From Roseiarcus sp963813195 (GTDB lineage: Bacteria > Pseudomonadota > Alphaproteobacteria > Rhizobiales > Beijerinckiaceae), in contig CAWEYC010000041.1 of the NCBI GenBank assembly GCA_963813195.1, positions 1 to 64,000 on the forward strand: DNA of 64,000 nt, read 5' to 3'. Below, one piece after another: positions 26,861 to 35,285 of the stretch. Within the stretch, counting starts at the first letter, position 1. The number at the start of each line of letters is the position of its first letter. The position numbers and the translations under genes were made by a program. The notes under the pieces are model-generated. The model searched no databases and was not told the DNA's origin. It was given only the letters and a program-made list of their open reading frames with translations.

Positions 26861-27853
26861 TCAGCTGCCGCCGAACGCGGAGAGGACATTTTTGATTCTG
26901 AACTGGTCTGCCCCGTCGGCGAGAAGACAGATGAGCAGAAGATGTAGTTTGCCGGTGGTCAGCCATCCACCCAACATCAAGCCGCGCCGGCTTAGATCAA
27001 TCTCCGAACCGACGAAGCCATAAGTGTTGTGTAAGACATGGCTTCCCACCACGCGGGTAGAAACGACGACCGGCATCCGGCGCGAAAGCTTGGTAAGGCG
27101 CTCCGCCATCGCGGGATGGACATGACCCCCGCCCATGCCCTCAACGATGGCGCCCGAATAACCCAGTTCCAGCAACTGATCGGCCAGCCGCCCGTCGTCG
27201 CCCAACGAGGCCTTGAGAATGGCGACGTCCGGCAATGGTTTGGTAGGCAACGGAACATGCGGAAGCCGGGGGGTCAATCCGCTCACGATAAGATCGACCG
27301 CTCCTTCCTTGATCCAGCCTAGTTGACCGATGGGCGCCGACCGAAACGCTCGGACGGTTGCGGTCTTGCTCTTGGTAACGAAACGGGCTGCGTGGATCTC
27401 GCCATCCATCACAACCGTCGTTCCCAGACCAGTCGCATGCTGGTTGGACGCCATCATGACCGCGTCATGAAAATTGGCTGCCCCGTCAGTGCCTGGCGCG
27501 TCGGGATGGCGCATTGCGCCGGTCACGACGACGGGAATGTGTTGTGGGCCGAGCAGATCGAGGGCGAACGCCGTCTCCTCGATCGTGTCCGTGCCCTGCG
27601 TGACGACAACGCCGGAGACGCCGGAATCGGCAAGTTCATGAATTTTTGCGGCTACCTCGACCAGATCGGTCGGCGAGAGTTGTGCGCTCGCCAGTTGGCG
27701 AAACGAAATCGCGCTGATTTCCAGATCTGCGTCTTTAATGCCGAACCGTCTGACGAGTTCTTCTCCCGAGAGTGTAGGCACAATGCCGCCGGTCGCCGCC
27801 CCCGTCATGGATATCGTCCCGCCAAGGGATAGCACCGTAATTCTCTTGCTCAC
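26861..27853 (-). CDS. L-asparaginase (type I/II fold)
   Basis: 330 residues from GTG 27853 (an in-frame TTG at 27907 is an alternative; no ATG fits). It hydrolyses L-asparagine, or a related amide, to aspartate and ammonia. Both catalytic Thr motifs are present: ITVLSLGGTISMT (TIS region) and VVTQGTDTIEETAFAL (TQGTDT), plus TGAMRHPDAPGTDGAANF with the catalytic Lys replaced by Arg-His context, and EGMGGGHVHPAM near the C-terminus. No signal peptide is seen, so it is likely cytoplasmic. A second truncated asparaginase start lies at 31410-31545, so the locus may once have held two. Confidence 0.85.
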   Translation of the reverse strand: MSKRITVLSLGGTISMTGAATGGIVPTLSGEELVRRFGIKDADLEISAISFRQLASAQLSPTDLVEVAAKIHELADSGVSGVVVTQGTDTIEETAFALDLLGPQHIPVVVTGAMRHPDAPGTDGAANFHDAVMMASNQHATGLGTTVVMDGEIHAARFVTKSKTATVRAFRSAPIGQLGWIKEGAVDLIVSGLTPRLPHVPLPTKPLPDVAILKASLGDDGRLADQLLELGYSGAIVEGMGGGHVHPAMAERLTKLSRRMPVVVSTRVVGSHVLHNTYGFVGSEIDLSRRGLMLGGWLTTGKLHLLLICLLADGADQFRIKNVLSAFGGS

Positions 27854-28006
27854 GCTGAGGTCGTCCTCGTGCTGATGACTGAAAGAATGCCAAGCGGCAG
27901 GGTTCAAATTGAGAACCCGCGCGCGGAATAAATCCCGATCTCGCCAGGCTTTTCAATGGACGCCGATCGGGATGAAGTCCCCGCGGGCCGATTCTGACCT
28001 GCAGTG

Positions 28007-28789
28007 TCAGACCTCGCGGCCACTGATGTCGCGCGACATCTGGGCGTTTCCCGCTGTGAGGCCGCCGTCGACGACGAGAGTTGTCCCATTGATGAAGGAC
28101 GCTTCCGCGCTCGCTAGAAAGACGATGGCGGAAGCGATTTCCTCAGGTTCGGCGATCCGGCCGAGGGGATACCACTTCCGCAACGTGTCCAGCACTTCGG
28201 GCCGCTCTTTGATGCGCCAGTCCCAAGTGCCAGCGGTGTTGATCGTCGCCGGCAAAACGACGTTCGAACGGATACCGTAGGGACCATAGTCGGTCGCCAA
28301 TTGGCGGGTGAATTGCAGCAATCCGGCTTTCGCCGCGCTGTAAGCGGGATTGCCCACGCTGACGAGCGCGTTAACAGAGGCTACGTTCACAATCGCGCCA
28401 GCTCTTCTTTGGACCATCAATGGCAAGACTGCGCGGGCGACGATGTAAGAACCGGTCAGATTGAGATCGATCTCCGCTCGCCACCGCTCGACATCGAGGT
28501 CGTCGAACGTCTCGAATCGGGTCCGGCCAACGTTGTTGATGAGGATATCCAGCGGCCCGAGCGTCGAAACGACGTCCGCGACTGAGGCCTGGACCTGACG
28601 TTCATCGAGTACGTCGACGGCAAATGTCACGCTGCCCTCGAAGGCCGCAGCTGCGCGACGCAAAGCGGTCTCGTCTTTGTCGACTATCGCCACTCGCGCA
28701 CCCTCCGCGCGCAAGCGTTCGACGACGGAATAACCGACGCCGGCGGCGCCTCCGGTCACGAGAGCCACTTTTCCTGTCAAGCCTCGCAT
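28007..28789 (-). CDS. SDR-family oxidoreductase
   Basis: 260 residues, classical short-chain dehydrogenase. Features are TGGAAGVGYS nucleotide loop, NNVGRTRF (NNAG equivalent), catalytic Ser/Tyr/Lys in NVASVNALVSVGNPAYSAAK, and a C-terminal VDGGLTAGN. It probably oxidises a hydroxyl of the imported carbohydrate or hydroxy acid with NAD(P). It lies upstream of the asparaginase gene on the same strand and diverges from the LysR gene at 28958, the usual arrangement for LysR control. Confidence 0.85.
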   Translation of the reverse strand: MRGLTGKVALVTGGAAGVGYSVVERLRAEGARVAIVDKDETALRRAAAAFEGSVTFAVDVLDERQVQASVADVVSTLGPLDILINNVGRTRFETFDDLDVERWRAEIDLNLTGSYIVARAVLPLMVQRRAGAIVNVASVNALVSVGNPAYSAAKAGLLQFTRQLATDYGPYGIRSNVVLPATINTAGTWDWRIKERPEVLDTLRKWYPLGRIAEPEEIASAIVFLASAEASFINGTTLVVDGGLTAGNAQMSRDISGREV

Positions 28790-28957
28790 AAGTCCTCCTT
28801 GTCAGTGATCTGCTTGAGGCGCCGCCTTGGACCCGTCGTCGAGTGCCCGCCGGAGCGATGGCAATCGATCGGACTCGTTTGACTTTGAGCCGATTTGGTC
28901 CTTCGGGCTATTAATGTCGCTTTCGTACTGCCTTAAGGCCAGGGTTAATTTGCAGAG

Positions 28958-29876
28958 ATGGACGGACGCTTGCTCTCGATCGACGACCTGCGCTTTTTCG
29001 CGACGTTGGCGGTCTGCCAGTCTCTGGCTGCGGCAGCGCGCGAGCTCGGCGTTACTCCTCCCGCGGTGACACAGCGGCTTCGCTTGCTCGAGACCAAGCT
29101 CGGCTTACGACTTGTTGATCGCTCGACGCGCCACCTTAGGCTGACCGATGAGGGGCAACTCCTCGCTGAAGGCGGACAGAGAATTGTCGAGGACATTTCA
29201 CAGCTCGCCGATCTCTTGGGAAAGGGAAAGCGAGATGTCGCGGGGCATCTGAGGATCGTCGCGTCATTTGGATTTGGCCGCCGGTACGTGGCGCCGGTGG
29301 TCGCCGCCTTCCGGATCGAGAACCCCAACGTGAGCGTTACGCTTACGCTGTCAGAGAGTCCTATGCGAACTCAGCGCCGACTCCTGGGATTTGCTGGTCC
29401 ACGTCGGCGAACTGAAAGACTCGACGCTGGTCGTCCATCGATTGGCGCGCAACGACAGGCTGATTTGCGCGGCCCCGAATTACCTCGCGGCGCGCGGGCA
29501 TCCGCAGCATCCCTCCGACTTGAAGGGTCATGACTGCTTCGCCCTCCGGGAAAACGACGAGGACGTCACTCTTTGGCCGTTCGTCGACGCGGCTGGAGAG
29601 GTGCAATCGATCCGAATTGCTCCGCATCTCGCCAGCAATGACGGCGAAGTGGTGCGCCAATGGGCGATCGGCGGTCTCGGCATTGTTGTTCGCTCCGAAT
29701 GGGACGTAGCCGAGGACCTGCGGGAACGTCGGCTGGTCCCTGTGCTTCCAGACTATCGCCTCCCGCCGGCCGACATCGTTGTCCTTTTGGGCGCACGCGG
29801 GGGCCGAACGGCCCGGACAGCCCGCTTCCTCCAATATTTGACGCGGGCGCTGAGTTCCCCGCCTTGGCGTCTTTAG
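28958..29876 (+). pseudogene. LysR-family regulator, one extra base
   Basis: ATG at 28958 opens MDGRLLSIDDLRFFATLAVC, with a LysR winged helix (SLAAAARELGVTPPAVTQRL, RHLRLTDEGQLLAEGG). After SVTLTLSESP (about 29350-29365) the effector-binding domain continues in the +1 frame (CELSADSWDLLVHVGELKDS, LICAAPNYLAARGHPQHPSD, HLASNDGEVVRQWAIGGLGI) to the stop at 29876. The span is 919 bases, one more than a multiple of three. Without the extra base it would be a normal ~305-residue regulator, divergent from the SDR gene. Confidence 0.8.
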
Positions 29877-29898
29877 AGCCACGCGTCCAACGCGCGCA

Positions 29899-31350
29899 TC
29901 AGGACGCTCGCCGTAGCACCCGCCCCGATCGCGCAGGGTCCACAATCCCGTCGGTCGCCGCCATCTTGCCGTTCACGAAGACTGCCCTAATGCCCGCCGC
30001 CCGCTGCCGCGGCGCCTCGAACGTGGCCCTATCGGCGATCGCAGTTGCGTCGAAGAGGACCAGATCCGCAAAGTTTCCGACTGCGATGCAGCCGCGGTCC
30101 TTCAGCTTGAACGTCTTCGCGGGCAGGCTGGTCATCTTGCGGACCGCTTCCTCGAGCGGGAAGAGCTTGAGATCGCGGACATAGTGTCCCAGAACACGAG
30201 GAAACGCGCCCCACAGCCGAGGGTGCGGGTGCTCATCATGCGGCAGTCCGTCTGAGCCGATCATGGTGGCCGGGTGGGCGAGAATCCGATGGACGTCCTC
30301 TTCGCTCATATGGAAATAGATCGCGCCGGCCGGCGAGAGGCGCTCGATCGCGTCGTCGATGCTGCAATCCCACTCCCGGGCGATGTCGGATAGCTCCTGT
30401 CCTCTGATTTCGGGGTGCGGTTTGGACCACGCAATCAGCACGCGCGACGATTTCCTGACCATAGCGCCCATTAGCACGGTGGAGCCCGCGACATAAGGAT
30501 AGGCGTCAAGGCCGACCGCCTGCGTCATTCGCGCCTGGTCGATCAGTTTGAGGGTCGAAATGCTGCGCCCGTGGTTTTCGCTCCCCATGCATTTGTGATG
30601 CGAAATCACGAGCGGCACACGACCACGTTTGGCGGCGTCAAACGATTCGAGAAGCGACTCTTCGACGCCGTCCTCTTCATCCCGCATATGGGTAGTGTAG
30701 ATCGCACCGAAGCGTGACACGACGGACAGCAGATCAATCACTTCTTCTGTCGGCGCAGCGCGGGCCAGCGGATAGTAGAGACCGGTGCTGAAGCCGATTG
30801 CGCCGGCCTGGAGCGACTCTTCGAGAAGGCGGCTCATCGCCCGAATTTCGTCGGGTGTCGCCATCCGGTCGAGAGCGTCCATCGTGGCGACTCGCAAAGT
30901 CGTATGGCCGACCATCGGCGCGACATTGCCCGCCGGTGGGTTCGCGTCGATCTCGGCGAGGTAATCCGCGAAGCGCGCATACCGATAGCCTTCCCGATCG
31001 CCCAGTAGGTCGAGCGGCGCAGGAGGCGAACGGTCGAGCACCAGGGGCGCGAGACTGATGCCGCAATTGCCGGTGACGACGGTGGTGACGCCTTGAGACA
31101 GCTTCGGCTCCATGGCGGAGCCGCCCAGCACCAGCGCATCGTCGTGCGTATGCGCATCGATGAAACCCGGCGTCAGGACCAGGCCGTCGGCATTTATGGT
31201 CTGCTGTGCCCGCGCCCCGGCGAGATCGCCGATCGCTGCAATGCGATCGCCTGAAATGGCGACGTCGCCGATCGTCGCCGGCGCGCCGGCGCCGTCAACG
31301 ATCAGGGCGTGGCGAAACAGCGTGTCGAATTTCCCGCGTTCATCGATCAT
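29899..31350 (-). CDS. N-acyl-D-amino-acid deacylase (D-aminoacylase)
   Basis: 483 residues of the amidohydrolase superfamily, D-aminoacylase group. It would cleave N-acyl-D-amino acids (or N-acyl-D-glutamate-type compounds) into acid and D-amino acid. Motifs are GFIDAHTHDD (metal HxH), TVVTGNCGIS with the characteristic Cys, GFSTGLYYP, ISHHKCMG (metal His pair), and MIGSDGLPHDEHPHPR with the catalytic Asp. Downstream on the same strand of the deacetylase/SDR/ABC block and convergent with LysR. Together with RidA and the D-threonine-aldolase-like enzyme at the other end of the block, it suggests D-amino acid release and degradation. Confidence 0.88.
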   Translation of the reverse strand: MIDERGKFDTLFRHALIVDGAGAPATIGDVAISGDRIAAIGDLAGARAQQTINADGLVLTPGFIDAHTHDDALVLGGSAMEPKLSQGVTTVVTGNCGISLAPLVLDRSPPAPLDLLGDREGYRYARFADYLAEIDANPPAGNVAPMVGHTTLRVATMDALDRMATPDEIRAMSRLLEESLQAGAIGFSTGLYYPLARAAPTEEVIDLLSVVSRFGAIYTTHMRDEEDGVEESLLESFDAAKRGRVPLVISHHKCMGSENHGRSISTLKLIDQARMTQAVGLDAYPYVAGSTVLMGAMVRKSSRVLIAWSKPHPEIRGQELSDIAREWDCSIDDAIERLSPAGAIYFHMSEEDVHRILAHPATMIGSDGLPHDEHPHPRLWGAFPRVLGHYVRDLKLFPLEEAVRKMTSLPAKTFKLKDRGCIAVGNFADLVLFDATAIADRATFEAPRQRAAGIRAVFVNGKMAATDGIVDPARSGRVLRRAS

Positions 31351-31409
31351 CGCGGATCTCCTTCAGGTTAGCGCGCCACTCAAATGGCGGAGCCGGCATA
31401 GATTTGGAA

Positions 31410-31545
31410 TCAGGCCGCGATCCGGCCGCGAACACTTCGCGGCGAGCAGCCGTGTGACGAAGCCGCCGCGTCTGCAGCCACCTGGTCGGAGTAGATCGTC
31501 ATCGTGATCGTACCGCCAAGAGACACGACGACTATTCGCTTCGGA
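31410..31545 (-). pseudogene. L-asparaginase N-terminal fragment
   Basis: PKRIVVVSLGGTITMTIYSD is the N-terminal catalytic strand and loop of an asparaginase (LGGTI[AST]), related to KRITVLSLGGTISMT of the intact gene at 26861-27853 but not identical. Homology ends after about 20 residues and the frame stops at 31410. It is either the start of a second asparaginase gene removed by deletion or an old duplication. Confidence 0.5.
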
Positions 31546-31631
31546 ACGGCGCCGGTCGATCGCGGCTGGGGCCTTGCAAAAGACGTCGCGCAGGGGGGCG
31601 CGAGGCGCAGAGGGAGGAGGAGAGTTCGCCG

Positions 31632-32561
31632 TCAAGGCGTCGGTGGCGGCGCCATCCTCAACCAATGCCGGGCGATGTCGATCCTTCGCGCTACCCAGAC
31701 GCGATCCCCGAGATCGCGCAGATACTGCATGAACTTTTCGAGCGCCCAAAGTCTGGCTGGCCGGCCGACAATGCGAAGATGCAGGCCGATGTTCAGCATC
31801 TTCGGCTCTCCCCGCTTGCCTTCGTCGAGCAGGAAATCGACCGCGCAGCGCATGTAATCGAAATAGGCCTGCGGGGAGCCCCACGGGTCGCCCGCGATGA
31901 ACTTGAAATCGTTGCTGTCGAGCGCATAGGGGACGACGAGCATCGGGCCGCCGGGCAGACGCACGTCATAATAGGGCAGATCGTCATTGTAGGCGTTCGA
32001 GTCGTAGACGAAGCCGAGCTCTTGTAGAATCCGTCGCGTGTTGAGGCTTGGCGCCCACATGCTGTAAAAGCCGAGCGGACGCTCTCCGGTCGCGCGCTCG
32101 ATCGCTTCGTTCGCCTTTTGCAACTCGGCCTTCTCGGTCTCGTAATCCTTGAAGTGGGCATGGCAGACCCAGCGGTGCCCATGCGACGCAGGTTCGTGAC
32201 CGCGCGCGACAATCTGGCGGGCGATCTCCGGCGAGCGTTCGACCGCGCGCCCGCACATGTAGAAGGTCGAGCGGCGACCATAACGCTCGAAGAGATCCAG
32301 AATGCGCCAAACGCCGGCCCGCAGCCCATATTCATGGAGCTGTTCCATCGCGAGGTCGCGCATGCCGTCCGGTAGCGAGGAGACGAACTCGCCAAGCTTG
32401 TCGTTCGTAGGCTGGCCGTCCTCGTAAGCATTCTCTGCGCCCTCTTCGAAATTAACGACGAATGAGATCGCCAAATCGGCGCCGCCAGGCCAGGTGACCT
32501 TGGGCTTGGCCGCGCCGTAACCGAAGAAATCGCGGGGCCGGTGATTGGACATTTCGTTCAT
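31632..32561 (-). CDS. Polysaccharide deacetylase / PuuE-allantoinase-type hydrolase
   Basis: 309 residues, NodB-like carbohydrate esterase 4 fold. ISFVVNFEEGAE holds the region of the catalytic base, with the Asp of the usual D-D pair replaced as in the PuuE (allantoinase) subgroup (NFEEG). ASHGHRWVCHAHFKDYETEK has the metal His pair H-x3-H region, and GFYSMWAPSLNTRRILQELG and DSNAYNDDLPYY are family typical. MLNIGLHLRIVGRPARL near the C-terminus matches the PuuE subgroup. It removes an acyl or opens an amide bond. The gene follows the SDR gene after 20 bases in the leftward operon. Confidence 0.8.
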   Translation of the reverse strand: MNEMSNHRPRDFFGYGAAKPKVTWPGGADLAISFVVNFEEGAENAYEDGQPTNDKLGEFVSSLPDGMRDLAMEQLHEYGLRAGVWRILDLFERYGRRSTFYMCGRAVERSPEIARQIVARGHEPASHGHRWVCHAHFKDYETEKAELQKANEAIERATGERPLGFYSMWAPSLNTRRILQELGFVYDSNAYNDDLPYYDVRLPGGPMLVVPYALDSNDFKFIAGDPWGSPQAYFDYMRCAVDFLLDEGKRGEPKMLNIGLHLRIVGRPARLWALEKFMQYLRDLGDRVWVARRIDIARHWLRMAPPPTP

Positions 32562-32581
32562 GATGGCGCTGCCTTAACCGG

Positions 32582-33349
32582 TCAAAACATCACGTCGCCG
32601 CCATTCGGCGACAAGGTTTGGCCCACGTAGTAGTCTCCGTCGCTCGAAGCCAACAGAACGGCGGTCGGGCTGATTTCCTCGGGCATGCCGAAGCGGCCAA
32701 GGGGAAGCTGAGATCGCTTCCACGCCCGATATTCCTCGCTGAGCGTGTCATTCAACCGGGTATCGACCGGGCCCGGCGCGATCGCGTTCACAAGTACGTT
32801 GTGCGGGGCGGCCTCGTGGGCGAGCGCTCGCGTGAAGCCGATCAGCGCCGCCTTGGCCGCACAATAGTGGGTGAGGCCGGGTGCGCCCTTGTAAGCGAGT
32901 TGCGAGGCGATATTGATAATTCGTCCCCAACGGCGTTCACGCATGCCCGGATAGACCTGCTGGGCGGCATGAAACGAAGCTTTGACATGGACGCTCAGCA
33001 TCCGGTCGAGATTTTCCGGCCGGATCGCGTCGAAAGGCGTATCGCCGCTCACACCGGCGTTGTTGACGAGAATGTCGGTCGCACCGAGCGCCGCCTCGGA
33101 TTTATCGATGAATGCGTTCAAGGCCGCCAGATCGGCGACATCGCATCGTTGGGACACGCCGCGGCAGCCGAGCCTATGAATTTCCTCGATCATCGCGCCC
33201 GCGCCGGCATCATCGTCATCGTGACAGATCGCGACGTTGGCGCCCTCGCGAGCGAAGGCGAGAGCGATCGCTGCGCCTATGCCTCGGCTGCCGCCGGTTA
33301 TAATCGCGCTGCGGCCGAGGAGACGGGACGATTTCGGGGAAGTTGTCAT
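32582..33349 (-). CDS. SDR-family oxidoreductase
   Basis: 255 residues. TGGSRGIGAAIALAFAREGA is the nucleotide loop, followed by NNAGVSGDTPFD, catalytic INIASQLAYKGAPGLTHYCA-AK (Ser/Tyr/Lys) and C-terminal SPNGGDVMF. It resembles FabG-type 3-oxoacyl/sugar dehydrogenases. ATG at 33349 overlaps the permease stop as TGATG, so it is translated with the importer and likely performs the first oxidation of the imported compound. Confidence 0.88.
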   Translation of the reverse strand: MTTSPKSSRLLGRSAIITGGSRGIGAAIALAFAREGANVAICHDDDDAGAGAMIEEIHRLGCRGVSQRCDVADLAALNAFIDKSEAALGATDILVNNAGVSGDTPFDAIRPENLDRMLSVHVKASFHAAQQVYPGMRERRWGRIINIASQLAYKGAPGLTHYCAAKAALIGFTRALAHEAAPHNVLVNAIAPGPVDTRLNDTLSEEYRAWKRSQLPLGRFGMPEEISPTAVLLASSDGDYYVGQTLSPNGGDVMF

Positions 33350-34308
33350 CAGACGTGGATCCGTGCTTCTCGTCCATAGATCAGCATCATGACGAGGATG
33401 ATGATCCCATAAATGATTTGGCGGGCGGCGTCGGGGACTTGCGTGACGGAGAGCATGCTGAGGAGGACGGTGATGAGCAGCGCTCCGATGGCCGTGCCGA
33501 CGATGGTGCCACGCCCGCCGAGCACATTCGCGCCGCCGAGCACGACGCCGGCGAAAGCGGGCAGGAGATAGGGGTCGCCCATCGCCTGGTAGGCCATGTT
33601 GGAATATCCCGCCAGCAGCACGCCGGCGAGGGCGCTGCACATCCCCGATGCGGCGAAGCAGAAGATCAGGATCACGCGCGTGTCAACGCCCGAGAGATAG
33701 GTTGCGCGCTCGCGGTTGCCGATCGCGAAGATATAGCGGCCCAGCGGCGTGAGGCGCAGGACGAAGGCGGCGACGAACAGGAGAAGGAGCCAGACCAGAG
33801 CGGCGCTGGGCACACCAAAGACGGCGCCCACCGCGAGCCAATGCATGAGCCCGGTCGCCCGGTCTTGCGGCGCGAAGCCGCCCGTGTACAGGAGCACAAG
33901 ACCCTGCACGACAGCGTTTACGCCCAGCGTGAAGATCATTGAGGGAATGCGCAGGAAGGCGACCCCGACTCCGTTGATCAACCCAACGAAAAGTCCGCAT
34001 AACAGAGCGAATGGAATCGCCAGCGCCACCCCGCCTTGGCCAAAATTTCCTGCGGCGGTCGCCATCATCCCGCCCATCGTTACGACCCACGGGATCGACA
34101 GATCCACATGGCCGAGGAGCACCACCATGAGCAGGCCAATGGTGATCACACCAAGGAACGCGCCAATCTGCAGTTGTTGCAGCAGGTAAGTCGGGGAGAC
34201 GAAATTGCTGGAATAGAGGCTGCCGATCAAGAGCAGCACGACGATCGCGCCGCTGGCGATCAAAGACGGGCGATCGACATTGCGACGCAGCTGGGCGAGG
34301 AGTCTCAT
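33349..34308 (-). CDS. ABC sugar importer permease (RbsC type), locus B
   Basis: 319 residues, about ten membrane segments. The family hallmark GLLMVVLLGHVDLSIPWVVT has His where most members have Gly-[GE]-[IV]-D (LGHVDLSI). ANVLGGRGTIVGTAIGALLI is the conserved C-terminal cytoplasmic loop. ATG overlaps the stop of the preceding permease (ATGA at 34305-34308). It is intact, unlike the permeases of locus A. Confidence 0.9.
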   Translation of the reverse strand: MRLLAQLRRNVDRPSLIASGAIVVLLLIGSLYSSNFVSPTYLLQQLQIGAFLGVITIGLLMVVLLGHVDLSIPWVVTMGGMMATAAGNFGQGGVALAIPFALLCGLFVGLINGVGVAFLRIPSMIFTLGVNAVVQGLVLLYTGGFAPQDRATGLMHWLAVGAVFGVPSAALVWLLLLFVAAFVLRLTPLGRYIFAIGNRERATYLSGVDTRVILIFCFAASGMCSALAGVLLAGYSNMAYQAMGDPYLLPAFAGVVLGGANVLGGRGTIVGTAIGALLITVLLSMLSVTQVPDAARQIIYGIIILVMMLIYGREARIHV

Positions 34309-35285
34309 TGGAAACTGTCCAAGCGGTTACGCAGACGAAAGATGCGCACGGCGCCAAGGCTGACGGCGCAGAGCAGGACGAGCCCCTGGAACAGAGGCTG
34401 CCAGAGCGGCGGCAGCCTGAAGACGAGTAGAAGATCGTCGATGGTGCGTAACGTGAAGGCGCCGAAAATGGATCCGATGGCGCCCCCCACACCGCCATAG
34501 AGGGACGTGCCTCCAATGACCACGGCGGCGATTGAGTTCAACGTGTACGTACCGCCGACTGTGGCCCCCGCGTCGCCCGAGTATGTGACGAAAGTAACGA
34601 AAAGCCCGGCTATTCCGGCGAGCAGCCCAGCCAGCGTGTAGGCGACGAGCTTTGCGCGACCAATTGGCACGCCCGACATGTACGCCGCGGGTTCGGCCGA
34701 ACCCGCGGCGTAACAGTAGCGCCCAATGACCGAGATGCGGAAGGGCGTCCAGATCAGCACGACGACCGCAAGCAGCAGAATAAGGGACACTGGGATCGCG
34801 CCGAAGATGTCCGAGGTCATGAAGTCTGCGAGGTCCTCGTTGATGCTTCCCCCGGGCGTAGGGCGAATCCATAGCGCGATGCCCGAAAATATCGAACCGG
34901 TCGCAAGCGTTACGATAATCGAAGGCAACCTGCCGAAGACCACCAGCAGACCGTTGCACAGGCCCGCTGCGGCGCTCGCAAGAAGGACGCCTGCGATACC
35001 GAGTGCGACTTCGCCGGGCGAGCCGACGACAAGAGCCGAGGCGATGCAGTTCGCCATGATGAAGATCATCCCGGCCGAAAGGTCCACGCCGCGCGTAATG
35101 ACCACCAGCGTCTGCGCCATGCTGACGAGGCCGAGCACAACGGCCTTGTTCGCCGCCGTGTCGAGAACGGCGACCTTCCAACCTGTCGACCCCTCGCCGA
35201 TGTAAGAGCCGAACATCGCAGCAAAGACTAGAGCTGTAAGGATCGGCGCATAGTTTTGGGCAAGCCAGAGGCGAACGTTGCTCAT
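34305..35285 (-). CDS. ABC sugar importer permease (RbsC type), locus B
   Basis: 326 residues. MAQTLVVITRGVDLSAGMIF (family hallmark ..G.DLS.G), NGLLVVFGRLPSIIVTLATG and VVIGGTSLYGGVGGAIGS identify it. Start overlaps the ATPase stop (ATGA). The pair of different permeases with one tandem ATPase forms a heterodimeric channel, as in several rhizobial polyol importers. Confidence 0.9.
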   Translation of the reverse strand: MSNVRLWLAQNYAPILTALVFAAMFGSYIGEGSTGWKVAVLDTAANKAVVLGLVSMAQTLVVITRGVDLSAGMIFIMANCIASALVVGSPGEVALGIAGVLLASAAAGLCNGLLVVFGRLPSIIVTLATGSIFSGIALWIRPTPGGSINEDLADFMTSDIFGAIPVSLILLLAVVVLIWTPFRISVIGRYCYAAGSAEPAAYMSGVPIGRAKLVAYTLAGLLAGIAGLFVTFVTYSGDAGATVGGTYTLNSIAAVVIGGTSLYGGVGGAIGSIFGAFTLRTIDDLLLVFRLPPLWQPLFQGLVLLCAVSLGAVRIFRLRNRLDSFQ

